A stretch of DNA of 64,000 nt, from contig BDDD01002936.1 of NCBI GenBank assembly GCA_001972305.1, positions 89,678 to 153,677 of the forward strand, given 5' to 3'. The translations under genes and the position numbers were made by a program. The DNA comes from Cephalotus follicularis (lineage: Eukaryota > Streptophyta > Magnoliopsida > Oxalidales > Cephalotaceae). Positions 36,160-46,442 of the stretch are shown here, in pieces. The first letter of the stretch is position 1; every line of letters starts with the position of its first letter. The notes beneath the pieces were generated by a model. The model made no database searches and had not been told where the DNA came from. It was given only the letters and a program-made list of their open reading frames with translations.

Positions 36160-37345
36160 TGTTGGAGTTAGGTGTCCCAACAAGCCATGAGGTGGCTAAA
36201 TGGGTGTACATATATGATACATTCCCCAATTGAAATAATCCAAGCAAGCCTATGGTTGGCTACATGTATGTACTTTACACTCATATCCTACATTCTGAGT
36301 TCCAGTTATGTTCAATTGTGCATATATATTCACAATGGAAAATCAGCTATATGTTATATCCCAAACCGTCAAAAGTGGATCAGTTGATCGCCATGTCAAC
36401 TGAGTACACATATAGTGCCCAGTCACTGAGGGGTCGGATCTCATGCCTAGAGAGGTAATGAGAATGAGGTCCTTATTCCCTTCAGACAGAAGTTCCAAGT
36501 CATAGGTTCACTTTCTGGGAAATTGATGAACCGCAAAGACTTGTCGTATTATGCTTGCTCCCTCGTTTGGAGGACGGCTTCTCTCATTGCCGTTTGGATG
36601 GCACTAAAGTTGATGCGGGGTACGTGCAAGAGGCATAATACTGAAATGACCCACCCTAGGTGACCTATATGGATGGACATTACCCTTGTCGATAGGATCC
36701 CTATTATTTTGGGTAGTGTATAGTCTATGGTGACTTGTAGGTCTTACCCTACGTTGTATCCTTTGACCTGAGTGGGTGGCATGCATTGTGTAGTGAATGC
36801 ATGACTTTGATTTCCGCGTTACCCAGCACTAGCCACGTGCTGGCAAAAGGGTTTTCTTTGGGTCATGTGGAAGTGGCATTGAGACATATGGGCGCAGTTC
36901 ATAATATGGAATCATCACACCCGTAATGATGGATGAATGGCTCTATATGATCTTGACTATTGCTGACTGAAATCCTGGCCAGGTGTAGGCAGACTGGATA
37001 TCGGGTGATTCCAGGGAGGTCCGCTGAAGTCACAATATGCACATAGATTTATATGGTCGCGGAATATATTGGGTGGACATTTAATCCACACCCTTGTCCG
37101 TGGTCAGAGTCAATAGTGACGAGGGTTACATGACACATATGCTGAAGATGGGCTTAAAGCACTTGCTATATGGTTATCGACTGATAGACATGGTAATACA
37201 TGGATCCAAGGGTGATGAGAGCTCACATCGGGGCCATATTGTGAATAGTCGAGAGGTCTATTAAGATGGTCGTACCAGAATTTATCAGCGTACCGGATAT
37301 CGACCAGGCTTTCTGGGTTCTACCTAACTTTGAACAGGTTGACAT
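36160..37345 (+). repeat. Element N 3' LTR, 5' part
   Basis: Starts TGTTGGAGTTAGGTGTCCC. It aligns with the LTR fragment at 16815-17803 and, on the other strand, with the first 1.2 kb of M's LTR. It stops near 37345, where other sequence begins. No genes. Confidence 0.78.
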
Positions 37346-37349
37346 GTGT

Positions 37350-37562
37350 TAAAAAAGTGCTTTTGGTTTTATGTGTTGGAAAGACATTTCTCCTACCACA
37401 GGGTAGGAGCTGTGATGGAGAATCTCTTTTGTGGGAAGCTATTTTTCAATTTAATGAAATTTTTATAATAGACCACATCAGTTTTACCTACAACACTTTT
37501 AGCAATAGAGTTTTTAAAAGTGATTCTACACAACACACAGCAGTACCAAACGGACCCTAACT
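37350..37562. mobile_element. Possible hAT-like non-autonomous element end
   Basis: The right edge reads, on the minus strand, TTAGGGTCCGTTTGGTACTG, resembling the terminal inverted repeats of many plant hAT elements. The left edge begins AAAAAAGTGCTTTTGGTTTT and lacks a matching terminal repeat, so at best this is a truncated copy. No target duplication was found. Confidence 0.3.
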
Positions 37563-37916
37563 AATGCAGACGACTCGCTAAAGTAGACCACAACTAAGCC
37601 AAACCCGACCACTTGCTAAAGCAGAGAATGTGTTAAGTAGACCAGACCACTTTATTAATTAAAACGTATGCAGAGAACCTAATGTTAACTAACGAAAATC
37701 ACTAACAGGAATTACTAACGTAATGCAGATCACAAGTTACAGCAAGTCAGACCCGAGAACACTAATTAAAGGGAGAAAACACATTTTTTTAAGCTTATGC
37801 ACAGATCATTAGAGTTTGTTAAAGCTTATGCAACGAACCCTAATTAAACTAACTGAGAACTGGTTAGAAATACTGTGAATCAGTTGAATAAATTAAAACT
37901 AATATAAAACGTTGTT
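37563..37916 (-). other. Element J leader, no gene seen
   Basis: AT-rich, with repeated GCTAAAGCAGA and AGCTTATGCA fragments. No supported frame. Confidence 0.5.
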
Positions 37917-37934
37917 TCCCCGGAAACGGCGCCA
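37917..37934 (-). promoter_or_regulatory. Element J primer-binding site (tRNA-Asp type)
   Basis: The minus strand reads TGGCGCCGTTTCCGGGGA, one base from the canonical Athila/Tat primer site TGGCGCCGTTGCCGGGGA, six bases from the LTR start. Confidence 0.88.
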
Positions 37935-38114
37935 AAAACTTGTCTGAAGAATTAAATTTATACCACAAGTGCATGGTTGTGCAGTAACAGGTCCAACATA
38001 GAGAAACAAGTTTAAACTAATTTTAATTCATCAACCTAGGTGAAGTATTCAAAGTTGAGGTTTATTATGAAAACTACTTCTAAATTACAAGAAATTATCT
38101 AAATGAAAGAAAGC

Positions 38115-38171
38115 ATCGGCGGTACTACCCTAAGCATCAACGGTATGTGTGAAAGCACTGAAAGCGTCGAC
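38115..38171. repeat. GTCGAC-type cluster in the element J LTR, split by S1
   Basis: Cores at 38115 (ATCGGC), 38136 (ATCAAC), 38157 (ACTGAA) and 38166 (GTCGAC), with the next, GTCGAT, at 39444 beyond S1. Taking out S1 with one duplication copy (1257 bp) puts the last core 21 bp after 38166. Confidence 0.85.
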
Positions 38172-38175
38172 AGTA

Positions 38176-38180
38176 ACATA
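38176..38180. repeat. Target-site duplication of S1, left (ACATA)
   Basis: ACATA at 38176-38180 is repeated at 39433-39437 on the other side of the solo LTR. Confidence 0.85.
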
Positions 38181-39432
38181 TGTTGGGTTTTTAGTCCCTA
38201 TCCTAAGTTTTAATGATTACAAATTTGCATTTAACTTGTTTACTTGATGTGCAAGACACTAGATAGTTTGTTGTCAAGGAAAAAATCTTCTGCAGGACAA
38301 AAGACATTGACCTTCCAGAGAAGAAGTCGACGTCCGTACAAAAGAAGTCGATCCCTATGAGAAAGACATCGACGTCTTTAGTGCCCAAAGTTACAGGACA
38401 AATTCTGGTGAAGACATCGATCCATACTGTCAAAGAAGTCGACGTCCGTACAAAAGAAGTCGATCCCTTTCATAAGACATCGACGTCTTTCAAGATCAAC
38501 TGCCAAAACCAGAAAAAGACATCGACCTAGGAAGAAGAAGTCGACGTGATGTTCATACATTCAAATGCCTGGAGATTTCCCAAAAATGACATCGACGCCT
38601 TTAAAAAGACATCGACGTCTTTTTAAATGGACAGACCCGGGAAATATGGAACGGCTAGTTGGCGCACTTTCAACGGCAAATATCAGAAAACACATCGACG
38701 CCTTTTGAAAGACATCGACGTCTCTATGCCAGCAGAGACTAAAACAAAGCTGAATAAACAAATTATTATATCCAATATGCACAAGACTTTTACAACGGCT
38801 ATAATTTGAAGAATGCTATAAATACAAGCCAAGAAACAAGATCAAGAAGACAGAGGAACAATTCCTGAATATCTAATCACAAAAGCTCATCTTGCATATC
38901 TACAAAGAGAAAAATCATCAAGCTAGAGTATACACTTTCACATTCAAAGCTTGCAACTAGTTTACACTTTCATACCCAACCTTTGAGAGGTTACTTGTAA
39001 ACACAAACTTTCTTTACAAATCCATCATTATAAAAAGGGTGCTAAAACCCTTGGTGAGAATTTAGAGGGGAGTGAACCCTTGTAAGGTGTTTGTTTGATT
39101 TGCACCCGGAACCCAAAATCAAGTGTAAGGTGTTTGATTGATTTGCACCCGGAACCCAAAATCTAGTGTAAGGTGGTTTGTTTGATTTGCACCCGGAAGC
39201 CGAAAATCAAAGGTTTCTAGTGGTAGCTAGTGGAATCTCAAGGGGTTCTTGAGAAAGTGGACGTAGGCACGGATTTTCCGAACCACTATAAATTCGTTTG
39301 CACACTATCTATCCCTTATCTCTTTAATTTACTTATTCTTGTGTGCTTGTTTATGTTCATTGTTTAATTTGTTTATTCCGCAAACAAATTGTTTTACTTG
39401 TTTAAAGGTTGCCATATGGGTTGTAAATTTCA
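38181..39432 (+). mobile_element. S1: SIRE/Maximus-like copia solo LTR
   Basis: A 1252-bp LTR starting TGTTGGGTTTTTAGTCCC and ending TTGTAAATTTCA, flanked by ACATA on both sides, with no interior. The block GTGGACGTAGGCACGG...CCGAACCACTATAAA is typical of SIRE-type LTRs and recurs inverted in S2 (about 54705-54750). Such solo LTRs arise by recombination between the two LTRs of one element. Frames on the minus strand at 38203-38782 come from the motif array. Confidence 0.85.
38306..38719. repeat. GTCGAC/ATCGAC clusters in SIRE-like solo LTR S1
   Basis: Fourteen cores lie in sub-clusters with starts 38306, 38326, 38347, 38368; 38416, 38438, 38459, 38479; 38521, 38540; 38591, 38611; 38694, 38714. 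Spacings within sub-clusters are 19-22 bp. Cores read GTCGAC, GTCGAT, ATCGAC, ATCGAT or ATTGAC in contexts such as AGAAGTCGACGTC and AGACATCGACGTCTTT. Confidence 0.95.
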
Positions 39433-40149
39433 ACATACAAAGCGTCGATGGTAATTCAACACAGAATTAAAGATGCAGGAGTTATTGAATCAACAAGATA
39501 AGAACTATAATGAATAAAATACGTAATATAAAATCAGTTTTAGGGTATAGAAACTACCATAGATGTATGAAGAACTCACTTACTTGAATGATCAAAGCTT
39601 GGTAATCCACATTTGCTAGGTCGATACAGAGTGTGATGATTATGACAAACCATATGAGTAGACATCCAACAGGTGCTAGGTCGATACGGAGAGTAATCGT
39701 CGTGACAAACCGTATGAGTAGGCATCCATATATTTAATGCAAAACCCATTCGTTCAACAAGATTCTTGTTCAAGGACAAAGTGTATATGGATTCAAATCA
39801 GAGATACAGAGTGTGTTTGACGTTGGAAAATTGAAGAATAAATCAAAGTTCAAGGATTTTTTTTATTGATTGAGTCTTCAGTACATCTATGGTGTTGTTC
39901 TAACCCTAAAAACCTAAGAAAGTTAGCTAGAAGACACCATTGAAAATAATATGGATAAAGAGAAGTAAAATCGGCCTCTTCCAGGGTTTCTTCTTTTCTT
40001 TTCTTTATATTCTTACAATCATGCACAAGAAAGGAAAGGAAACCCCCAAAAGCAAAGAAATATCTCTCAATATTCCTACTTAATTAAAATATTACAACAA
40101 AAAAATTCCCAAAATACAAAGTCAGCAGACTTGTTCTGCGCTTGCGTGC

Positions 40150-40511
40150 GTTGACTCCCAAATGTTGGCGTTGATGACTGCGAATAGCGTTGATGAAAAT
40201 GTCACACATTTCTTATTGCGCGTTAACGATTATGGCTTCTATTTGAATTGAACAACTTTTGGTGTTGATGACATAACCATGGCATTGACGCTCCTTGGTG
40301 TTGACACTTTCCTTGTTGCGCATTAACGATTATAGCTTCTGTTTGAATTGAGCAACTTTTGGCGTTGATGACTTAAGTATGGCGTTAACGCAAATGTTGT
40401 TCAATTTCCAGCATGTTAACGTACATGATTGTGGCATTAACGATAATCATCCTGAAACCCAGAATTCATGCACAAGCCTAGTACATTAACGCCAATAATG
40501 TTGGCGTTGAC
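40150..40511. repeat. Decayed GTTGAC/GTTAAC cluster in the element J LTR
   Basis: Cores include 40150 (GTTGAC), 40170, 40189 (GTTGAT), 40222 (GTTAAC), 40264, 40284 (ATTGAC), 40300, 40322 (ATTAAC), 40364, 40384, 40415, 40436, 40485 and 40506. Most neighbours are 19-22, 31-33 or 42 bp apart; the step 40284-40300 (16 bp) does not fit. Nearly every core is a C-to-T or G-to-A version of CGTCGACG. Confidence 0.85.
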
Positions 40512-40681
40512 GACAATAGTCCATATATTCATAATTTGGTCTGTTTTAACTTTGTCAACTTGCTTTCGATGCGTTTTGCCCTTTTTCCCTAAAAGTTAAT
40601 AAAAACAACCGTAGTAGTCTGTTCCAGGCATAAAAACATAATAAATAGGTCCTTAAAAATAACATGATTTTATGCTTAACA

Positions 40682-41037
40682 GACACCCCGCCCTTGGGAG
40701 CATTAACCAAGTTCCACACCTGGTTGGCGTATATGGAGTCCATTTCAGATTTCATGACTCCCAGTCATGCCCTGGAATCGGTGCTCTTCCCCGCTTCTAC
40801 TGTACCTTACAGGCTTGTCATCAGCAATGACAATAGGTTCGTCAGTGCCTTTAATGAGAAAATCATATTTCTCAAGCGTTGTCAAAAAACTAGCATGATC
40901 TCCTCTTTTGAGGAGAGCCTTGCTGAGATCCCATCGCAGGGTGGGATCCCTTCCCAACTGTGTCTTTAGAGGGTTTAGCCTCTAATTCATTATCATCCTA
41001 TGGGATTTCATCTGGTGATAACTCTCTTAGTTTCACC
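40682..41037 (-). pseudogene. P: copia RT-entry fragment, minus strand (fossil)
   Basis: The minus strand encodes DPTLRWDLSKALL..., TTLEKYDFLIKGTDEPIVIA and SEMDSIYANQVWNLVNAP, the linker-to-RT junction of a Ty1/copia polyprotein. It matches parts of M (21391-21603) and N (about 25570-25620). Only about 350 bp remain, between J and K. Confidence 0.78.
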
Positions 41038-42798
41038 TGTTAGAGATAAAGTGCTGCAAGCCAGTGTTGAGCTTGTATTTACTATATCTTGTATAAACGA
41101 TTTACAAATTCAATAAAGATGTTTATGTTTTATCAATGGTTATGAGTTCATTTCATTAATACATGCTTAATTAATTGTAAATGAATGTCCTAGAATGAAG
41201 TTAGAGAACCAAGTTCATGATGAGATCATGATGTGAGAGTTGGAATTTCGGTATACTTTATTTCGAATCTTCCTAATCATAGGATTGACATTCAGGGATT
41301 GATCAATCCGGATAGACCAACACGTACTGTCAGATCAGTAAGCAGAGGGTGACTGATCTCACACTCACTCGCATGGATGATGCTATGAAATACTACATGG
41401 GTGCTCGTTTAACGAGTTCACTGAATGTGACTGTAGATAGAATATCTGTATGGAGTTTTACTTACATGTCAGACAGAATTCTAGTTTTACAGCAGTGCAT
41501 GTGGTCCTTGGACATGAACCATCACTGGATGTCTTGTGCATAGGGTGCTGTGTTTTGATGATGCTTAAATACATATTATATGAAGTGTATATTGGCATTA
41601 GTTGGACATAGCACGCTTATGTATGGAGGCATGCGAACTGGCAACAATGAATCCATTGCTTCTAGTAAAAGAAGATTACACTCAGTGAGATTTTCATTAA
41701 AGATTAAGCGCCTGACCAGGCTAGCCACGATGTCAAGAGAGTGATATCATTTGTTGAATATTAGAGGGGCACCTCTAATATTATTTAGGCTAATGAAAGA
41801 TAATCACGAGGCTAAAGATTAAATTATTGGGGTCTGACATAATCCATACCCTAGATTTAATCAGAGCACTGTCAATGGAAGGACTATACTTGCTTGTACT
41901 TGTAAATAGTGGTTCACAAATTATTCATATTACCTGAGGGTCGTTATGCATTGCTAGATGTCGATATCGACCAGTAGGATGCCCAAGATTAAATGGATAA
42001 ATTAATTTTGGAAGAAAAGAATTAAAGGAGTTTTAATTCGAAATGTCCAAGAGAATATATTTATGTGATAATAAATATTTAATTGGATAATTGAGAGTGT
42101 CGCGATTTAATCCTAGGGCCAGCGTAATAGCGAACCCATTAGGTCACACACAATACGGGCTAATATTTCCAACACGGTTATGAGAGAAAGATTAGGATAA
42201 TTATTTCCTCATTATATTTAATGAGATTATATATATATATATATAATGAGATTAGTTGTCCTTAATGAGATTAACGAAAGAAAGAGGCTTATAACGAAAT
42301 GGATTCCTTTTTAATGAAAAGGTTGGCTACATAAGGAGAGTTTTATGAGATTCTCTAGCAGCAATCAATTAGCAATTGGATTAGAGAATAAAGTTTTCTC
42401 TCTTCTCCTCCTAACCTTAGCCACCCCCTATCTCTCTCTCATAGACAATCAAGTGTTGATAGCTTGTGAAGCTTTCGTGTTGGAGATTGAAGCTTGGTGT
42501 GGATACCTTGGAGGCCTTCTATACTTGGAGGCTTCAACCGTTTATAAAGAAACAAAGGGACCTGTGCTTTTGGAAGCAAGAAAACACAAAGCAAGAAGGA
42601 AGGAGTCGCTCCATTTATGTGAGTAATTCCGCTCGCTCCTCCTTATTGTTATATGTATAACTAACTGTATATGTATGCTCAAAAGATCCCGGAAACAAAC
42701 CATATGGATAGTTGTTCATGAGATGATAACATAATATATATATAAGGGTTTTATGCATCTAGATATTTTATTGTTTAAATCGCCATAAGATTCCAACA
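41038..42798 (+). repeat. Element K 5' LTR, about 1.76 kb
   Basis: Starts TGTTAGAGATAAAGTGCTG and ends AAGATTCCAACA before the primer site. A short (TA)n tract lies at 42228-42246 and a likely transcript start region near 42300-42350 (GGCTACATAAGGAGAG). The frames at 41349-41543, 42345-42626 and 42466-42660 are not supported as genes. Confidence 0.8.
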
Positions 42799-42801
42799 AA
42801 T

Positions 42802-42816
42802 TGGTGTCAAAGCCGG
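42802..42816 (+). promoter_or_regulatory. Element K primer-binding site
   Basis: TGGTGTCAAAGCCGG follows the LTR end by three bases, a variant of the initiator tRNA-Met primer TGGTATCAGAGCC. Confidence 0.75.
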
Positions 42817-42934
42817 ATTTTAGGCATATATATAGTTAGAAACATGTTGTTGATGATATGCTTGAATTGTTTGGGTTGAATCCGTGAGACGGAAGCATGC
42901 GTTGCGATTGCAAATTCCCTACAGCTGTGCAACC

Positions 42935-43110
42935 GTTGACGGTTTTGAGCAAACCGTCAACAGTTGCGCGATACCGCTGTCGAACAGTCGCACGAAGACG
43001 CATAAGTGCTGACGCTAGCGTCAACGCTTACGTAGTATAGTGTGGATAAAACTGCGCCATAAGTCGACACTTAACACATGAACATCGACGCTTTGTCTTA
43101 AAGCATCGAC
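42935..43110. repeat. GTCGAC-type cluster in the element K leader
   Basis: Cores at 42935 (GTTGAC), 42956 (GTCAAC), 42979 (GTCGAA), 42987 (GTCGCA), 43008 (GCTGAC), 43020 (GTCAAC), 43063 (GTCGAC), 43084 (ATCGAC) and 43105 (ATCGAC). Steps of 21 occur between 42935-42956, 42987-43008, 43063-43084 and 43084-43105. Unlike the other elements, the cluster lies outside the LTR. Confidence 0.88.
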
Positions 43111-43861
43111 GATTTGGCATGAAAGTACGGAAAAAGAGTTTTTCTAAATAACCCAATTAATTTTCTATCTTTATAGAAGCGTATTTGTCAAGATGATCAG
43201 GTAATTCAATGAGATTGAATTATAATTATGCATGATGGTTAGGGCTATGGACTTGACCTAGTTTGCCTTATTTTATTCAAGTGTTGAATGCATGTTTTTA
43301 TTTTTCATAATTTTCGGGTTGTAATATTTTTGAGATTTGCATGTCTCTCTTCTCTCTCTTAATTTGTATCTAAAATTCTTCTTCACCTCCTTGTAACTCC
43401 TCTTAATTCATTTCAAGGTTTCTGTTGTTTATAGTTGGTTTATATAATTGGAGAGCGAGAGTCACAGTGGAAGCAAGGTTGAGAAGAATGAAGATATTAC
43501 AAGACCCATGCATGTATGGGAGTGAATGTATGATTGTAATAACATACCTAGGAATGAGACCAACAGCTTGTTTGAGAGTCAAACTAGTTGCAGTAGAAAA
43601 GTCCATAACCTGCCATTAGTTTGTAGTATGTATGTGATGCATGTCTAAATTATGCTCTAGTGGTTCCAACGACCTTTCCATAATATGCCATCTATCTGTA
43701 ATTTGATTAATAACGAAACGACTAATAATAATAAGAAGAAGAAGAGTTGTATTATTATTCCTCAATTATACCATGATATCAAGTTGAAGCGAAACGGGCA
43801 CAAGAGAGTGTTCGGTCAGTTCCTTCTGCCATTGCAAGTGATATAGATTCTCTTGGAAATT

Positions 43862-43891
43862 GTGAGTCTTTTGGCCCCCGTCAAGGCTCAC
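43862..43891 (+). ncRNA. Leader hairpin 1 of element K
   Basis: Stem GTGAGT / GCTCAC (6 bp, one T-G wobble) closes an 18-nt loop CTTTTGGCCCCCGTCAAG at 43868-43885. It is called as a structured RNA element on sequence complementarity only. Confidence 0.75.
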
Positions 43892-43948
43892 CTTTTCTGG
43901 GAACATCTATATAAGTTGAACATGAGATGCACATGTATATGAATTGTC

Positions 43949-43984
43949 AATGTGAATGTTTTGGCCCCCGTCAAGATTCACATT
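43949..43984 (+). ncRNA. Leader hairpin 2 of element K
   Basis: Stem AATGTGAAT / ATTCACATT (9 bp, perfect) closes the 18-nt loop GTTTTGGCCCCCGTCAAG at 43958-43975. Confidence 0.82.
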
Positions 43985-44029
43985 CATTAATTTATTGTGT
44001 GTTTAATGGTAGGTTAAACTTGACTAGAA

Positions 44030-44067
44030 TACATATGACGTTTTGGTCCCCGTCAAGGTCATGTGTA
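44030..44067 (+). ncRNA. Leader hairpin 3 of element K
   Basis: Stem TACATATGAC / GTCATGTGTA (10 bp, one T-G wobble) closes the 18-nt loop GTTTTGGTCCCCGTCAAG at 44040-44057. Confidence 0.82.
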
Positions 44068-44137
44068 GACTAGAGGCAAAAGCGATGATCGGAAATCATG
44101 CTATTGTATGGTTGGCAAGAGTTTGCCTAACTACAAG

Positions 44138-44179
44138 ATTCAATATGGTGTTTTGGCCCCCATCAAGGTTATATTGAAT
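44138..44179 (+). ncRNA. Leader hairpin 4 of element K
   Basis: Stem ATTCAATATGGT / GTTATATTGAAT (9 Watson-Crick pairs plus 3 wobbles next to the loop) closes the 18-nt loop GTTTTGGCCCCCATCAAG at 44150-44167. Confidence 0.82.
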
Positions 44180-44402
44180 ATGTTGTAGGAAACTGATCCC
44201 CACTTGGAAATAAGATCCATGAGACCTGGATTGTTATTTCTCGTCTCCCATAATATTTGAGGGTTATGGGATTTGCATAAAACAGTGAGAGCTTGAGAGG
44301 AAAAACACCTAAAAGATTAAAGACCAAATCTTTATGGTTAACAAACATCTAAATTGAATTTATCTGATTATTGTTGTCTTTATTTTATATCTACAAACAT
44401 CG

Positions 44403-45300
44403 CAATGACAAACCCACTCGATGTAATTCTTGAGAAGAATCAGTTGATAGGTCCAAATTATGTGGACTGGCTACGGAATGTCAAAATAGTTTCGAATTCT
44501 GATGGCATAGATTATGTCCTAGAGGCCCCTATGCCAGCACTGCCTGCTAAAGGTGCCTCAACCGAAGATCATTCCATTTATAAGAAATAGGAGGCTGATG
44601 AAAAGAAAGTCAAAAGCTACCTAATGGCATCGATGAGAAATGCCCTACAAGTCCAACATGAATCGATGCGAGACTCGAGGGAAGTTCTACTGCATCTCTG
44701 CGAGTTATACGAAGAGAATAGTAGAAATGCTCAGTTCCAGCTCACAGCTGAGCTGTATAGCACTAAAATGGCTGAAGGATCTTCTATTAATGATCATGTG
44801 CTTAAGATGATCAATGCGATTGAACGTCTTGCTGCTCTTGGCATCATTCAGGATGCTGAATTAAGCACAGATCTGATACTTCATTCGCTTCCACCTTCCT
44901 TCTCTGGTTTTATCACCAATTTTAACATGAATAAGATATCAGCTACTCAGCCTAATCTTCTAAACATGCTGAGGGAAGCTAAAGTGAACAGAATAAGGGC
45001 AAGGTGACAGTCATGATGGTAGGGTAGTTCCGTACTCCCAAGAGGAAGTTCAAGTCCAACCTTGAGAAGGGGAAGACTAAAAATGGGATGATACGACCAC
45101 GACCGACATCTTTCAAACCAGGGAAAGCCAAACCACATAATTAGACAAACCAGCAAGCTATTGCTATTCCAGACACTGTCGCAAGAGTTGCACCTACTGA
45201 GGAGTCTGCCTCAGAAGCTCCTGCTAAGGGACCATGCTTCCACTGTGGGAAGCTAGGACATTGTAAAAGGAACTGTGTGACATTACTTAGATCAATTGGC
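44403..45300 (+). pseudogene. Element K gag with zinc knuckle (fossil)
   Basis: It begins MTNPLDVILEKNQLIGPNYV, followed by DWLRNVKIV, the typical start of copia gag of the Tork/TAR kind. The middle block (LYEENSRNAQFQLTAELYST, INDHVLKMINAIERLAALGI, ILHSLPPSFSGFITNFNMNK) is the gag-polypeptide UBN2 family pattern. A CCHC zinc knuckle CFHCGKLGHCKRNC lies near 45236-45277. A few breaks. Confidence 0.85.
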
Positions 45301-45360
45301 AAAGGTATTCCCTATTTGTCTTATATAGAGGTGAATATGAATTTTTCTTATTCATCTTCT

Positions 45361-46014
45361 TAGATTTTAGACAGTGGATGTGGTACTCACATATGTTCTA
45401 ATTTACAAGCCCTCGCAGACAGAAGAAACCTTGAGAAGGGTGAAGGAGATCTACGGCTTGCAGATGGTTCTGTTGTTGAAGCCATAGCTATAGGATCGGT
45501 TTATATTTTGTTGCCTTCGGGCCAGAGTTTAGAACTCAAACAATGTGTTTATTCGCCTCGCATTTTGCGTAATAAAATTTTTATTCTAGCATTAGATGCT
45601 GAAGGTTTTCATATTATTTTTAAAGACAAGTGTTGTTCTATTTTATTAAATAATGTGATTTATGTAAAATGTTTCCTTCATGATGGACTATATATATTGA
45701 GTAAACATGAGACTGTTTTCAATATACAAAAAGACAATAAAAAAACGAGTGATAAAGGTAATCAATCTTACCTATGGCATTGTAGACTTGGTCATATAAG
45801 TGAGAAAAGAATTCACTGGTTGATCTTGGATGGATATTTTGATTTTTCAACGTATCAACTGCTTACAACTTATGAACCCTGTCTTAAAGGTAAAATGACC
45901 AAATCTCCCTTCACAGGGAAAGGGGAATTGTCCACAGAACTGCTAGGTCTAGTACATACTGATGTATGCGGGTCAATGACAGTTGATGCAGCGGTGGATA
46001 TTCCTACTTCATAA
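45361..46014 (+). pseudogene. Element K protease and integrase zinc-binding domain (fossil)
   Basis: The protease motif ILDSGCGTHICSNLQAL lies at about 45367-45417. The pre-integrase domain follows, with LWHCRLGHISEKRIHWLI near 45774 and the HHCC pair ending ...CLKGKMTKSPFTGKGE, then the integrase start HTDVCGSM near 45955. Broken. Confidence 0.85.
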
Positions 46015-46442
46015 CCTTTACGGATGATCATTCTCGTTTTGGTTATTTGTACCTTATGCGGCACAAATCTGAAGCCTTTGAAAAGTTCAAACAATTCAGA
46101 CCAAAAGTAGAAAAACAGACTGGTAAAATTCTGAAGACTCTTTGAATAGATCGATGTGGTGAGTATCTCTGCACCGAGTTTCTAACTCATCTCAGAGATA
46201 ATGGGATTGTCTCTCAGTGGACCCCTCCGAGAACACCACAGCATAATGGTGTGTCTGAAAGGAGAAATCGTACCTTGCTTGACATGGTGCATAGCATTAT
46301 GAGTGATCATAGACTTCCACTGCCTTTCTGGGGTTATGCTTTGGGGACTGCTATTATCTTATTAAACAAGACTCCAATGAAATCTGCTCCCAAGACCCCA
46401 TATGAGATATGGAACGGGAAAAACCCAATCTTAGTTATCTAA
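46015..46442 (+). pseudogene. Element K integrase core (fossil)
   Basis: The core text includes FTDDHSRFGYLYLM (near 46017), an HNGVSERRNRTLLDMVHSIM block (46243-46300) with the conserved glutamate, and LPLPFWGYALGTAIILLNKT. It is the copia integrase upstream of RT. Broken. Confidence 0.85.

Larger units (their letters stand above)
21691..37345 (+). mobile_element. Element N: very old plus-strand Ty1/copia, split by element H
   Basis: Parts in order: end of a 5' LTR (to 22057), primer site, long leader, strongly decayed gag-pol (24267-26127, resuming at 35335 after element H), polypurine tract and the start of a 3' LTR (36160). The pieces on either side of H join in the same decayed RT-RNase H region, and H brings a GATGG duplication. 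Breaks are too many to count sensibly. The 3' LTR is cut near 37345. Confidence 0.75.
37563..40681 (-). mobile_element. Element J: Athila/Tat-like fragment (leader, primer site and 5' LTR)
   Basis: Only the 5' end of a minus-strand element is present: leader sequence (37563-37916), a tRNA-Asp-type primer site and an LTR (37941-40681) interrupted by solo LTR S1. Without S1 the LTR is about 1.48 kb. No gag or pol is in the window. The tRNA-Asp primer is characteristic of Athila/Tat-type gypsy elements. Age is unknown, but its motif array is heavily CpG-decayed. Confidence 0.65.
37941..40681 (-). repeat. Element J 5' LTR, interrupted by S1
   Basis: On the plus strand it starts TGTCTGAAGAATT and ends GCTTAACA. 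It carries two motif clusters: one at 38115-38171, continuing at 39444 after S1, and a strongly decayed one at 40150-40511. The frame at 39576-39779 is not a gene. The right end at 40681 is an inference from the TGT...ACA ends and the change to copia text. Confidence 0.65.
42817..44402 (+). other. Element K leader between primer site and gag
   Basis: An unusually long untranslated leader (1.6 kb). It holds a GTCGAC-type cluster (42935-43110), CT-rich text near 43340-43390 and, in its last 550 bp, four hairpins with a shared 18-nt loop (43862-44179). Short frames at 42836-43024 and 43403-43619 are not genes. Confidence 0.75.

Noticed and set aside
37350-37562. A complete hAT miniature element
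   Set aside because: Only one terminal repeat is recognisable and no target duplication was found, so I list it only as a possible fragment.
42345-42626. A 93-residue plus frame near the likely transcript start of element K
   Set aside because: It is inside the LTR, and nothing resembling a known protein is visible.
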